Source: Daucus carota subsp. sativus
Lineage: Eukaryota > Streptophyta > Magnoliopsida > Apiales > Apiaceae
Assembly (NCBI RefSeq): GCF_001625215.2
Contig: NC_030383.2
Coordinates: 60,006,949-60,070,948, forward strand
Reading direction: 5' to 3'
DNA: 64,000 nt
A program made the position numbers and the translations under genes. Positions 46,531 through 58,500 of the stretch are shown in pieces (the first letter of the stretch is position 1; every line of letters starts with the position of its first letter). The notes beneath the pieces were generated by a model. That model searched no databases. It saw nothing but the letters and a program-made list of their open reading frames with translations, and was not told the origin of the DNA.

Positions 46531-46540
46531 GCATAATATT

Positions 46541-46775
46541 CGTCAAAACAAAACGAAAACAAAACATAAGAGGGTTTAACAAAGAAAACAGTTTATTCTG
46601 CATTAGACAATTCAATACATATGTGATAGGGGCCATATTTATATAATTCAGAAGATTTAATCAAATAGTTGCAAATTTGTCGTTAATACTTAAGTACTTA
46701 CTTGAGAGCATTTTTACCTTTATAAAGTGATAATAATAACTGCACACAAGACATGCAACATAGAAAATACGTATA
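46541..46775. other. Rearranged upstream sequence of NLR-4
   Basis: A patchwork of upstream-region pieces shared with NLR-3 (CATAAGAGGGTTTAACAAAG and CATATGTGATAGG). No gene. Confidence 0.4.
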
Positions 46776-47154
46776 AAAACCACTCTCCAGAACTGATTTC
46801 AACAAGCGCTCACCAAGAATTAGTGAAATCACAAGCTACTAAGCAAGTACTTACCTTCTGTCTGGAATTCCGGAATGGTATTGTTTTAGAACAACCTGAG
46901 ATAACAAATGACCAGATTGCAGCAAAGAAAATTGTATAGTGGAAGTAACACACTGGGTATCAAGCAACAGCTAATCAAATGAAACTGTCTTAGAGATCTT
47001 ATTACAATGAGATTTTGATCATTGTTCTTATCCCCTAACCAATTTTGGAAAAAAAATCAATGATGATTTAGTATGACAAGCAATCTAAGCATATATTATG
47101 TCTAATTTATTCCTTGGTGCTTGAGAAGCCACTGTCTTAGTGTTCACTGACTAA
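46776..47154 (-). other. 3' flank of WRKY copy 2
   Basis: The counterpart of 35426-35835. It shares CAAATGACCAGATTGC and GAGATCTTATTACAATGAG. Evidence that duplication extended beyond the WRKY gene. Confidence 0.55.
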
Positions 47155-48490
47155 TAAATGAACCTATGGCATTATCATGTTCTAAGAACCCTAAGCTTCC
47201 TGGTTCCTGCATTGGTTGGCAGTGACCGGTTAACAGAGTGGTTTCCACTTCCCTGGGCTGCTGGTGTCGTGGTTGTGTTTCCCGTGGTAAGTTGTTATCA
47301 CTGCCTTCAGATCATGAGATGCTCGTTCCACCTGTTTCGTCACCAAGCAGTTGGATCTCCTTGTGCAGATCCAAGTATTCCATATGGCTGATCCGGGAAT
47401 TCATTTGATGATAAGATCATGGCTTTAGAAGAATCTGGCAATGACCACGATTTCTTAATAGACCGATGCATGGAATGAGTATGACCACCCTTATAAATGA
47501 TCTCAGTTATCTGGCCTTCTACTGAGGTCTCAACTATTTTCCTCATAGTTCATTTGGGGTATGTACATTTGTAATAACTCCATGGATTTTCACTTCCTTT
47601 CACTTGCTTCTGGCCATATTTTCTTCAATTGAACTTATTTTCGGATCTTTTCTTCTCCCTCATTGGCTGTGAAGGTTGATTGTACTGATTACAATCTGGC
47701 TGGAATGCACTACCTGGTGTCGTTAAGGTACTAACAATATCTGGACAAAAATTTCTCATTGGTTGAAATCCCGAATTCAATATAGAATTTCCGTCCTTGG
47801 TGAAACTTTGACACATCCAAGCTGCTTGTTCCTAATATTTCCACACACTCAGTTAAATGACCTCTATAAATAAGAAAATTGAACAAAATAATGTGCACAA
47901 CACAATAACAGGGATTTAAATGCTGAAATCAGTCAATAGTCAGGTATTAAAACAAAGTGCCTTACATTCTCATCAAAAATTATGAAGTGATTACCTGAGC
48001 TTTACGGGGATTCATTTAGGTCACTGTAATCATTATATATATTTAAATTTTGAAAAAAATATTAATAAAAAAGTTCAAATGATGTGTTTGCTACAATCTT
48101 TTTACATTTTTTTGTAATTTTTGGTTCTAGTTCTTTTTGTGATCCATGTGGCTCACATGCACATCATCTGTTAATTAGAATTCCATTAAGTTGTGTGTTA
48201 ATTATTTTTCAGAATTTAACATGTACATACAATGATTCTAGTGGTTAAAATGAGTTCTCATGAAGATCAGGTAGTTATTTGATAGTTTTTGATGAGAATG
48301 GATGACACTTTGATATAAAACCCGTTGATAACCGTGAACATACATCGGGAATAGTGGTCAATTCAGAGTAGTAGTCACTCTGTTCTTGCTTAATAGTATC
48401 CCTTATGTTGTTGTGGCTGACAGAATCTTTGTTCAAATCAAGTTCCTGATATGGAAAAGTTTCAGTGCTAGGAGATGGTAGAATCTGTAT
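47155..48490 (-). pseudogene. Group I WRKY pseudogene, copy 2
   Basis: A paralogue of 35836-37290. The N-terminal WRKY region keeps [13 protein letters not shown] (copy of 47590-47640 in reverse), but the zinc-site cysteine codon is TGA (PK-stop-TM). A large internal deletion joins the exon around [11 protein letters not shown] directly to QGDPTAW at about 47348, removing the exon with the C-terminal WRKYGQK. Another deletion shortens the C-terminus near 47210. Upstream exon pieces at 47625-47816 ([12 protein letters not shown]) and 48330-48490 (NNIRDTIKQEQSDYYSELT) continue the gene. Neither DNA-binding domain can be made. Confidence 0.8.
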
Positions 48491-48563
48491 TAAAAAAAAG
48501 TAGTCAGTCCATGCAGCTAAAATTACAAATTCGGGACGAGGACGACCTAGTAGTAAAAAGATA

Positions 48564-48871
48564 CTCCCTCCGTCCCTCTCAATTGTTTACATTGGAGGGG
48601 GACACGGAGACCAAGACAATGTATGAAAAATGAGTAAAGTTAGATCAAAAGTGAGTAAGGTGGTGGGATCTATCAATATTTAATAATAGATTTGAGATAG
48701 TGGAGAAAAGTAGTGGGTGTAATAGTAGTTTTTTTTGTTAAATATAAGATAGTAGGGGAAGATAGTGGGTGTAATGATGAGAAAAACTTATTATTTACAG
48801 TAACATAAAGAAATGAGAGTGACATCTCAAAATAGTAACTGTAAAAAAGAGATGAGAGGGACATAGGGGAG
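48564..48871. mobile_element. Stowaway-like MITE
   Basis: 308 bp with ends CTCCCTCCGTCCCTC and GAGGGACATAGGGGAG, flanked by TA on both sides (48562-48563 and 48872-48873). The CTCCCTCCGT terminus and TA target duplication are typical of Stowaway (Tc1/mariner-derived) MITEs. WRKY copy 1 has the uninterrupted sequence AGTAGTAAAAACGTGTTCTT at about 37268, a paralogous empty site. Confidence 0.85.
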
Positions 48872-48926
48872 TAATCTTCAAGTCGGATCTCATGTCAAGA
48901 CGGAATGGTGAAGAAGTTGTTGTCAG

Positions 48927-49637
48927 CAGGGGTGTGCACGGGTCGGTTCGGCTCGGTTTCTACCTAAAACCGTTACCGAACCGTGTATTTCGGTTCGGTT
49001 CGGTTTTTAGGTAGAAACCGTAACCGAACCGTTTCAAACGGTTTTTTTCGGTTCGGTTAACCGTTGGTCGGTTTTGGTTTTTTTCCGGTTTTTATGATTA
49101 GAAACTACTATACAAATTTAACACTTTTATTAATTTTTGAAAAATATTTATATACTTATTATATGATTTCTCTTACTAAAATATATAATTAATATATTGT
49201 TGCACATATATATATATATAATATGTTATATATAATAATATATAATAAATGTTGTATTTTTATTATATATTATATAAACGGTTTGTTTTTTGGTTCAAAC
49301 TACTATACAAATTTAATACTTTATTAATTTTAGAAAAATATTTATATACTTATTATATCAATTTCTCTTACTAAAATATATAATTAATATATTGTAGCAC
49401 ATATATATTTAATATGTTATATATAATAATAAATGTTATATTTTTATTATATATTATATAAACGGTTCGGTTTTTCGGTTCGGTTTTAGGGGTAAAACCG
49501 TAACTGTTACCAAACCGTTATATCGGTTCGGTTCGGTTACGGTTTTTTTCGGTTTTTTTCGGTTACGGTTTTTTTCGGTTTGGTTTTTCGGTTTTTCGGC
49601 TCGGTTTCGGTTTTCCGGTTTTTTTTGCTCACCCCTA
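48927..49637. mobile_element. Non-autonomous hAT-like element with 8-bp TSD
   Basis: 711 bp starting CAGGGGTGTGCACGGG and ending TTTTGCTCACCCCTA, with 8-bp direct repeats GTTGTCAG at 48919-48926 and 49638-49645. Both ends are full of GGTTCGG/CCGAACC repeats, and the interior holds an imperfect direct duplication of about 190 bp (around 49095-49280 and 49290-49470). There is no transposase. Confidence 0.88.
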
Positions 49638-49977
49638 GTTGTCAGGACTGATAGGGACAGTTTAAGCATGAGTTTTCAGAAAAATATATGAAAGCATGAT
49701 TTTGCTTAAAAATAAACAATTGCGGATTTGCAGTACCATGGTTAATGGCATATGAACGAAAGAGTGTGGCCGCCTCATAACGGCTCATTTAATTTTACAA
49801 AATATCTATGCATTAATATTCATTTATATTATTTTTAAAAAATAATATAATTTAATTTGAATAAATAAATCATAAATTCTGATAAACATTTGGCGGCGAA
49901 AAATACAAACCGTCATTAGTATCTCTTATTTCCTGTAACATGGTTTTTGATGAGCAAGGCGTGTTTCTAGTGTATTA

Positions 49978-50232
49978 TTCCCTCGGGTCTCTTTTAATAT
50001 CTATATTTTCATTTTTAAAAAGTCAAATTAACCAGTTTTTGACCAAATATTACATATTACTATTTTTTGTATTTAAAATCTGAAATTTGCATCTTAAAAT
50101 AGTTTAAACATATTTTTTAATGATATAATTTTTATTATCTTTTTTAATTGTACAATACATAAATTTCAGTCAAATTATAGTTAATTTGACTGGTCAAAAT
50201 TCAAAATACACATATGGAAAAATTACTATTAA
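49978..50232. mobile_element. Degenerate MITE-like relic
   Basis: The left end reads CCCTCGGGTCTCTTTTAATATC, then AAAAAGTCAAATTAACC; the right part reads GTTAATTTGACTGGTCAAAA, giving an inner inverted repeat around GTCAAATTAAC. It resembles the CTCCCTCCGTCCC family but is diverged. Confidence 0.45.
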
Positions 50233-51882
50233 TCAATAAATAATTAAATCAGTGCTTTTTCTTGAGAACAATATTGGACATGAGAAAATGATATTTCATA
50301 AGTAAGTATTTCTTTTTATAAAAGATAATATAAGTATTTATATTAATTTATATCACTAAAAACTCGATTTTGCTTGTAGTTGTAGAAGTATTTGTTAAAA
50401 AAAACATATTAGGTACATAAATGTTATTTTCAAGTGTTTTATTAAATCTTAATTAATAATGTATGATTGATTCTAGTAGCATAAATACATAATAATGAAA
50501 ATCTCATACATGCATTAAAATCATCTAATTAATATGATATATTTGTTAGTCCCATTAAAAAAAAAAGTTAGAACGGAATTTGGAATATGTGGTATGACTG
50601 AGTATTTTAACTTAATCTTGAAATTTCCAAAATTTGTAATAATGTATATAGCTATAATAAATTGTATAATAATAAAATTTAATAATTTAAACATATGGCT
50701 TAGAAAAGTTTCAGCAGTATATGATCACATTGCTTTGCTTCTAGTTTCTACCTAACTTATTAGCTAAAGTCAACTGCACAAAAGATCTCATTATCTTAAA
50801 AAAAATATTAAAAAAATCCTATCATATCGTTATGCTTTCATTTAATGAAAGTTTACAAGATTTATTTTACTTTACTATATCATATTCGCGCAAAATCGAC
50901 CTTTAAAATAAATTTATAATCTCCGTGCTTTTGGTTCACATCAGCAACCAGATGCGTGTGGTTCATTTGTTGACCACATACTAGTAGTCTAGTCCTAGGA
51001 GGTTGCTTTTGGGAAGAAAATTTGTTTGTAAACCCCGGGCTCATTTCAGTGGAGTTTAACTTTTAGATATAGGATTCGTTTAGAATAAAACTTATTAAAT
51101 TAAAATATTGTGATAATATTTATATAATAGTATTTGTACTTATTTTTATATAAAAAATAATAATATATATATATTTTTTTTGAAATAAAAAATAAAATAT
51201 ATTAAAGATGCTTTAATGCTAATGACTATATATGGAAAGAAGTATGTGAAAACTTTGAGACACGTATGGTACAAATAAATTTAATTGAGAGCGGATAACA
51301 ATTCAAATTTAATTACAAGTTCAAAGACATAAAATTTAAAAATTGCTAAAAAAATTCAAATTTACTGAACACCGTATGTCCAGTTAATTTTAATAAAATT
51401 TCACATACACATATTATAATATAAGATGACAAATAATTATTCTCAAAAAAAAATATTACAAATAATCAGTTTTAACTCTTTATATTTTAAAATATCTTAA
51501 ATAATTTTGATGATAAAAAATTGTTTTCATCTAGTATTTTAATTCACTTCCCAAATTTATCAATTAACTATACTTCAATACTTTATCTACTCTTCAAATG
51601 TATTGTTTTTAAAAGAAATTCTTATCCCACAAACATAAAAATAATTTAAAATATGACAATATTCCCATTTTTCTTGCTTTTCCTATTAAATATCGGGAAG
51701 GGGAAGTAAGCTGTTATGTGAACGATTGTTATGCTTTACTTTTTTACTTTGTCTTGCTCACGTAAGTCATGGCATTCTTTCACACTGACACGCCCCCTTC
51801 CTTTTTATTTTAAAAATAATTCTTTAAAGTATTTTCAAAAAAGCAGCACAATTTTCACATTTTATGCAAAATTTAAACGTAA

Positions 51883-51965
51883 CTACTCCCTCTTTCCCCT
51901 TTTATATGTCTATTTTTATTTTAAAAAGTCAAATTGACCAATTTTTGACTAAACATTATGAAATA
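51883..51965. mobile_element. MITE left-end fragment
   Basis: ACTCCCTCTTTCCCCTTTTA followed by AAAAAGTCAAATTGACCAA matches the left end of the relic at 49978. No matching right end is visible. Confidence 0.4.
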
Positions 51966-52321
51966 TCTATTCATTATTTTTATAAAAAGTAATTTTCACC
52001 AGATTCCATATTACAATTAGAAAATCAAAGACCTGTTACCAAGCCAAAAAAGGAAGAAATTAGGTACAACCAAAGCCTACCCTATTTAATAACTCTTGTT
52101 TTTTCATCCTAACAACCAAACTCAATATTAAACTAAACCAAACTCAATATTAAACTAAAAACCGCTTGTTTCATGCGAACATTTGTTAATAGTTTAGGCA
52201 AGAATTAAGGCATTTACTAGCTTCAAACATCATGTGGCAAACTTACAAAGAGGATGAACTAAGACACACGGTTTTCACGTTTGCTTGCCCCGTCATCTTC
52301 CGCCAGCCACTCAGCTATAAC

Positions 52322-52328
52322 TATAAAT
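52322..52328 (+). promoter_or_regulatory. Candidate TATA box of paladin-like gene
   Basis: TATAAAT lies in CAGCTATAACTATAAATCC, 264 bp before the start codon, followed by a C/T-rich leader-like stretch (TCCTCTCATCTCATTC). Position and context suit a plant core promoter. The transcription start is not determined. Confidence 0.45.
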
Positions 52329-52591
52329 CCTCTCATCTCATTCTTTACTTACTGTCCCTCAGTCATTTCACAATCCACATACATATCAAGATAGATACAA
52401 ACATAGCAACTAACTAATAGCATAGAGACAAAGCTTACATCAGAATTCACCTTGTGGAAGAAGAATACTCTCGTTTATCCGAACAAACGTAAATTTGTTA
52501 GTCGTGTTCATCTTGACTAGAATTCCTTGTTCCCGTGGTGCCTGTCTTTTTCGAGACCGGCATTGAGAAATTTTGGTTATTTGATACTTTC

Positions 52592-55500
52592 ATGATGTCG
52601 GAGGAGCCAGAGCTTGTAATTAAGCAGAGGGATGGATCGGTGCTTGGAAAGAAGACAATTCTGAAGAGTGACCATTTTCCGGGGTGCCATAACAAACGGT
52701 TGTCTCCTCACATTGACGGTGCCCCCAATTTCCGGCAGGTAGTATTTTCTGTGTTGCTTGAGTTTTTTAATTGTGCAAGTTTTTTTTTATATTAGTAACT
52801 TTTTGAATATTTATTTAGTTCATTTATTAATGTGCAGATGAAATTTAAGTTAATTTAAGCCTCTCGTTTGTTTTTCTATGATTATGGTTACTTTTAATTG
52901 ATTAACCTGCAACCTTGCCATGTGTTTGCCTGACCACAACCTGATTGTCGCAGGAGATTTTTTCTGACATTCTGGAAATGTGACTATCACATTCTGATCT
53001 TTGGTTCTCAATTTCTAAGTGACCAAATGTATATATTTAAACTTTAAAAATTATTAGAGATACATGTAGTATTTATGTCTAATTGTAATTTGTATTAATT
53101 TTGAAAAGTTTTTCTGCGGTATAAATTTATTACTTTATAATTTATATTTCAAATATAAGTGATGGGACATGAATAAATTGGTTTTAAAAAATTAATTTAA
53201 ATTGATACTTATAACTTTTTGTGGCAAAAAAGATGTAACTTTTATAATATGAAGATGCTGGATATTGGATATATGGTCTGAAATAAGCATTTGATACTGA
53301 AATATGAAAATTTTGTTATATGTATTATTTTCCAAAAACCAAAAGTTATGTATAGATATTTGTGTTTTATGGATTAGTTTAGTGAGTTCAGCCTAGTACT
53401 AATTGGATGCTGTGATGTTTTGCAATGCTTAGTAAGTTGAAATATTTGCGGCACTTCAAATACTGCAATTAGTACTTCATGTAAGATACACAATTGAACT
53501 GAACCCTACTTATTCCCCAAAGTTATTTATAGATAGATGTGTTTTATGTATTGTTTTACTTATTCCCTGAAGTTATTTAATCATCAAGTTTTAGGATGTT
53601 ATAACACATTATCCCCCAAACTAGTGAATTATCTAACCAGGGAGCTTTGGTGCAATGTATCCACAATGAAAGGTCTTATTAAAATCTAGCTAGTAGTGGG
53701 AGCTTCGGTGCAATTTATTCACAATGAAAGGTCTTGTTTAATCCTAGCTAGTAGCGGACACCCTGTTGGAAAGTTATACGCGCGATCCTGCTTTTGAAGT
53801 TAATCAATGTCTACGTACAGTATTTAAGGAAAAAGTTGGAAAAGGGTAAGCGTTGGCTTCGAGAAAACTTGGGCCAATTGCTTAGCCGCCATGTCCCTGG
53901 ATTATACTTGTGCCTTAGGCCTTTGTGGCTAGGCTTCTAGGGCAATGACCCTTCTAGGTGGTCCTTCAAAGGGAACGAAACCTAGTTCACTCAGATTTCC
54001 TGTACACCAAGAATTATGTATAACATGATTTTCTATAAATGAAAGCATACGTAAGCTTGATCCAGCTGGGAGCTTCACTCACCTCCCAGACTTGGTTAAG
54101 TTTGCGGGCTCGATAAAAACATGGACCCATTAAGGTAGGATATATTTAACACCCACGTCGGTAAGATAAGTTATATGGATAAGTCTATAACTAAGGTGTA
54201 CCAAAGTCGGTAACTGTTTTTTGTGGTTGGTTGTTGAACAATCCGGTATGTGTTAAATTGTGGCTTGGACTTGGGTGTCTCATTGTTATCAAAGTCTGAT
54301 CTAACCGAAAGTGTGGTGGCACTGCTGGGAGATATGTCAGTTTTTTCGTAGGTTTGGCATGGGAGTCAACCTAATTAGGTGTGGCTTTTGTAACATCTGA
54401 CATCTGTAAGATAAGTAAGGCTGAATCCGTTTATAAATATGGTGGGTTTTCGATGGTCCGGGTATTTCTGGTTGCGGGCTCGACACGTTATGTGAGGAAC
54501 GTTATCTATTTAAAGCAAATTGATTATCTGTTGAAAGAATTACGTAATTTAGTTGTCTCACATTTTACATCGTGTGGTTCATGGATCTACTTTTTATTTA
54601 CTAGTAGGTACTTTCATTATGCATTTTGGTATCCGAATATCTTCAGATGATGAAGAGATCATAAGCATGAAGAATGGCACAGAGTCCTTCAATGTTTTGA
54701 GTTTCTTTACAGCAATAAGCCGTAATGCCGATTCTGATAATATTAAACTTATTCAGTTGGCACTCATAAAAGAATTTGTGGTTTGTTGCATTAGGTCCAT
54801 TTGTTGATTTTAGTGATCTATAATAAATTTTGAGTTAAGAGGCATCTGCTGGGTTCTAGCCTCACATATTGAAGTCCTCTGTTTATAACTAATTCGCTGC
54901 TTATTTGTCCCTGACTTAATAGGCTGAGTCACTGCATGTTTACGGTGTTGCAATTCCAACCACCATTGGAATCCAAAATCTTCTTGACCATATTGGGGCT
55001 CATATAAGTGGAAAGAAAACAAAAGTTCTCTGGATAAATCTTCGTGAGGAACCGGTATGTTCGATTACTTGTTTATGAAATTATTATCAAGAAGCATATT
55101 CTCGTCATATTTATAGACAAGGCACTCACATGGGGAATATTATAACACAGCGTCTACTATTATTTGCAAATCCTAATCAGAACGACCTCAGTTTTACAGT
55201 TGCAAATGTTTAACCTTTAGGACAACAATTCACTCTAAAAGTTGACGTTTTATCGTTCTGTCCAAGTTTCATGATACCATTCACTCTGACAGTTCATGCT
55301 AATATCCCTTTCGTAATATTGTCCTAGAATTATTGATGACTTTATTTTGGAATTTGGACAACCTCAAATATAGCAGGCGACTATGTTCTTATCATATTAT
55401 TATTTTAAGAAGATTCTTCTTATCCGTTACATTGATTCTCCTTATGTGTATTTTTCTCCTCTTGACAGGTGGTATATATTAATGGTCGCCCCTTTGTATT

Positions 55501-58500
55501 ACGTGATGTAGAAAGGCCCTTCTCCAATTTAGAACATACGGTGTGTTACTTCAATTTAAACTCCTTATTCTGGTGGTTAAACTATTATGTGATGCTAACT
55601 ACTACTACTACAGAATGATTCTTTAAAACCTGGATGCTTTTGTAATTTTTATTTCTTAGATTTTAGTTCGAGTTGTCCCATGTCATCAGCCCTGGTCATT
55701 TGATAGGTAACCCTGTATAGAGCATCATTGATGCGAGTATCCTGGATTTCTTTAAGCAAGTATCCGATAGCATAGTTTTTTCTGGGAAGTGCTGGCGTCG
55801 AAATAAAGCGTGCTTTTAAATTCTTTACTTATCAATGACGTGGTTAAAGAAAGGAACAAAAATTATTAAATACACAATGTGGTTTAATTTGGAAATATAT
55901 GATTTTTGACCTATTTTGAGTTATAGAAGACAAATGTGTAGGGCTTCGTTAATTATTAGGCATCGATCTATTGTCAGTTATTTTTGTTGCTTGCGGCGCA
56001 TTACTTCATGACTATAACCAACTCTATGCATCATGCCTTTGGGCATCTTCAACTAAATTTTCTTCTTTATCTTCTCTGATCTTTCATCCGGACTAGTCTG
56101 CATCATCTAATATATTGATTTATCAACTTGGTATTTCAGTCATCCATTTTTGTGCTACTTAACCAATGGGTTATGTTGTAAGATATGTATACATATATTT
56201 ATGTTAATGTATCTCTATCTTGCATGCCTTGACATTGGGGATGCCATTACTATATATCTAGAATCAAGATAATGGAATTCTGATTTTTTATATTAACTTA
56301 AATTTCATATCTGGTAGGGTATTAACAGGTTGAGGCTTGAACAAATGGAGGATCGTCTGAGAGAAGATATCCTGCAAGAAGCGTCAAGGTTTTTAAAAGT
56401 GAACTCTTCTTGTGTCTTTTTTTCATTGGATGGTCTAATTTTGTTGGTTGCTTTATTTGACGGTCATTGTTTTTTGGTCTATATATTCCAATTTAAATTG
56501 AATAGATATGGAAATAAGATCCTTGTAACTGATGAGCTACCAGATGGTCAAATGGTAGATCAGTGGGAGCCAGTGACACAAGAATCTGTGATTACGCCGT
56601 TGGAGGTATAATTATACTTTTTATATCCTAAAAATAAGAATGATATTATCACAGTTCATGAATGACCAATAGTAACTTCCGTGATGTAGGTCTATTTGGA
56701 ACTTCAGAACAGAAGCTACTTGGTTGATTATGACCGTGTTCCTATAACAGATGAAAAATCGCCAAAGGAGCAAGATTTTGATATTCTGGTGAGTTCCTTT
56801 ATTTTTAAGCTCGAAATTATATGTCACTAAATTCAGTTCTAATTTTTTTTTTGCCCAAACCCTTAATCCATCGATTTATTTGAGAAGTGATGTTATGTAT
56901 GTAAGGACAATTGGGAAAATGATATTATTGATGGGTGACATTGATACTAATCTTGGAGTACAACAGTGAATGATTCATTTTGCTACTTTATTATCTATAT
57001 TAATGCAATTTAAATACTCCCTCTGTCCCATTTTAACTGATGTTTGACTTTTTAACACGTATATTGAGGTGTAAAAAAACAATATCTACACTCAATAAAA
57101 AAATTCCATTCTTATATCAAATAAAAGTTTAGAACCTAAACTTTTATTTGATATAATTTTTATGAAGAATAATTATGTTTAGATGTGATTTTTTTAACAC
57201 ATTAAAATGCGTGTAAAAAAGTCAAAAGCAGTTAAAATGAGACGGAGGGAGTAAATACTTGGTAAGAGATTAGGACATAATTTCTAAATCTGAGTATACT
57301 TTTGCATGTCTGTTTATGGCTGATGGAATCCATTTCTGCTTCGGCTTCGGGCTTAAACGCTTTAACAACTATGATTGAAATCCTCAATAGATGTTAGGAC
57401 TGATTGTGGAAAAACAAGCAAAAAACGTCTTTTAATTGTCTTCATGATGCAATTATGGGATATATTCTTGTAGATTGTGTTCCAAATATTTTAACATCAC
57501 CTTATTCTGATTCTTTTGACATTGTAATATTAGGTCCACAGAATTTTACAAGCTGATGTAGAGACAAGGATAATTTTTAACTGCCAAATGGGGCGTGGCC
57601 GAACCACAACTGGAATGGTGATAGCTACATTGATCTATTTTAATCGGATAGGATCTTTTGGTAAAAAATTCTTTTCTAACTTCCTCTATTTGATCACATG
57701 TTTTTAATATGATATCATTTTCATGCGCTTGCTTTGATTCGAATCATAATTCATACACACTCTTTAAGGGTTGTTTTAGTAGTTAATAATTGTTCTGGAA
57801 ATTCGCACAGATGACCTGATTTTTTGAATATTGTGATTATGTTTTGTATATCGAGAGATGTTCTTCCAAGAAGTTGCATATTTGTGACTGATCCTGGGAG
57901 GAGAAAGTGTTGCCGAAGCCCTTAGCAGGAGCATATACTTTAGTGGTCCTAGCCTTTTAAAACCTATTCTCCGTAGTACTTAGCACTCTCATAGTCTTGT
58001 TAGAAATATGTATGAAACTTGGTTTCAGATAACGCAACTGGAATAAGTCATGTTGAGAAAATAGTAAATGATAGTGACCATATTCTTAAGGGGGCACTAT
58101 TTCAGTTACGTCTATCTTAAAATTTAGACAGACATATGGTTTCCTCTTTTTTTCCTCTGAGACACTCCACCAATAAATATTGATTAGCTAACATGAATTT
58201 TTGTTTAAAATTTATTATTTAGCTAACCAACCTTGGATAATATCAATCATCTAAAATAATCACAAAATCCAGCCCCAAGATAGATTATGATGATGAACAA
58301 ATATCTTTTCACCCGTAATCAATTAAAATTTATGCGGTCTATTAAGCACTAAGATTGCTGGTCTCAAATTTTGCACAGGAATCTTCCTTGTCAAATTTTA
58401 TGTATTCACTGCCTGTGTGCTATAAGATCTACAACTCCAACTAAAAACTAGTTACTCTTTATAACCCTGAGAGTCACGTTGGTTTTTAGGTATTCTGAGG

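Larger units (their letters stand above)
49646..52315. other. Intergenic region before paladin gene
   Basis: AT-rich. No coding sequence I can support; the short frames (for example 50534-50755, 51731-51937) have no recognisable domain. It contains two MITE-like relics listed separately. Confidence 0.5.

Noticed and set aside
54381-54807. Open frames in the first intron of the paladin-like gene
   Set aside because: No similarity to the paladin exons or to any family I know. The exon 1 to exon 2 junction is in frame without them.
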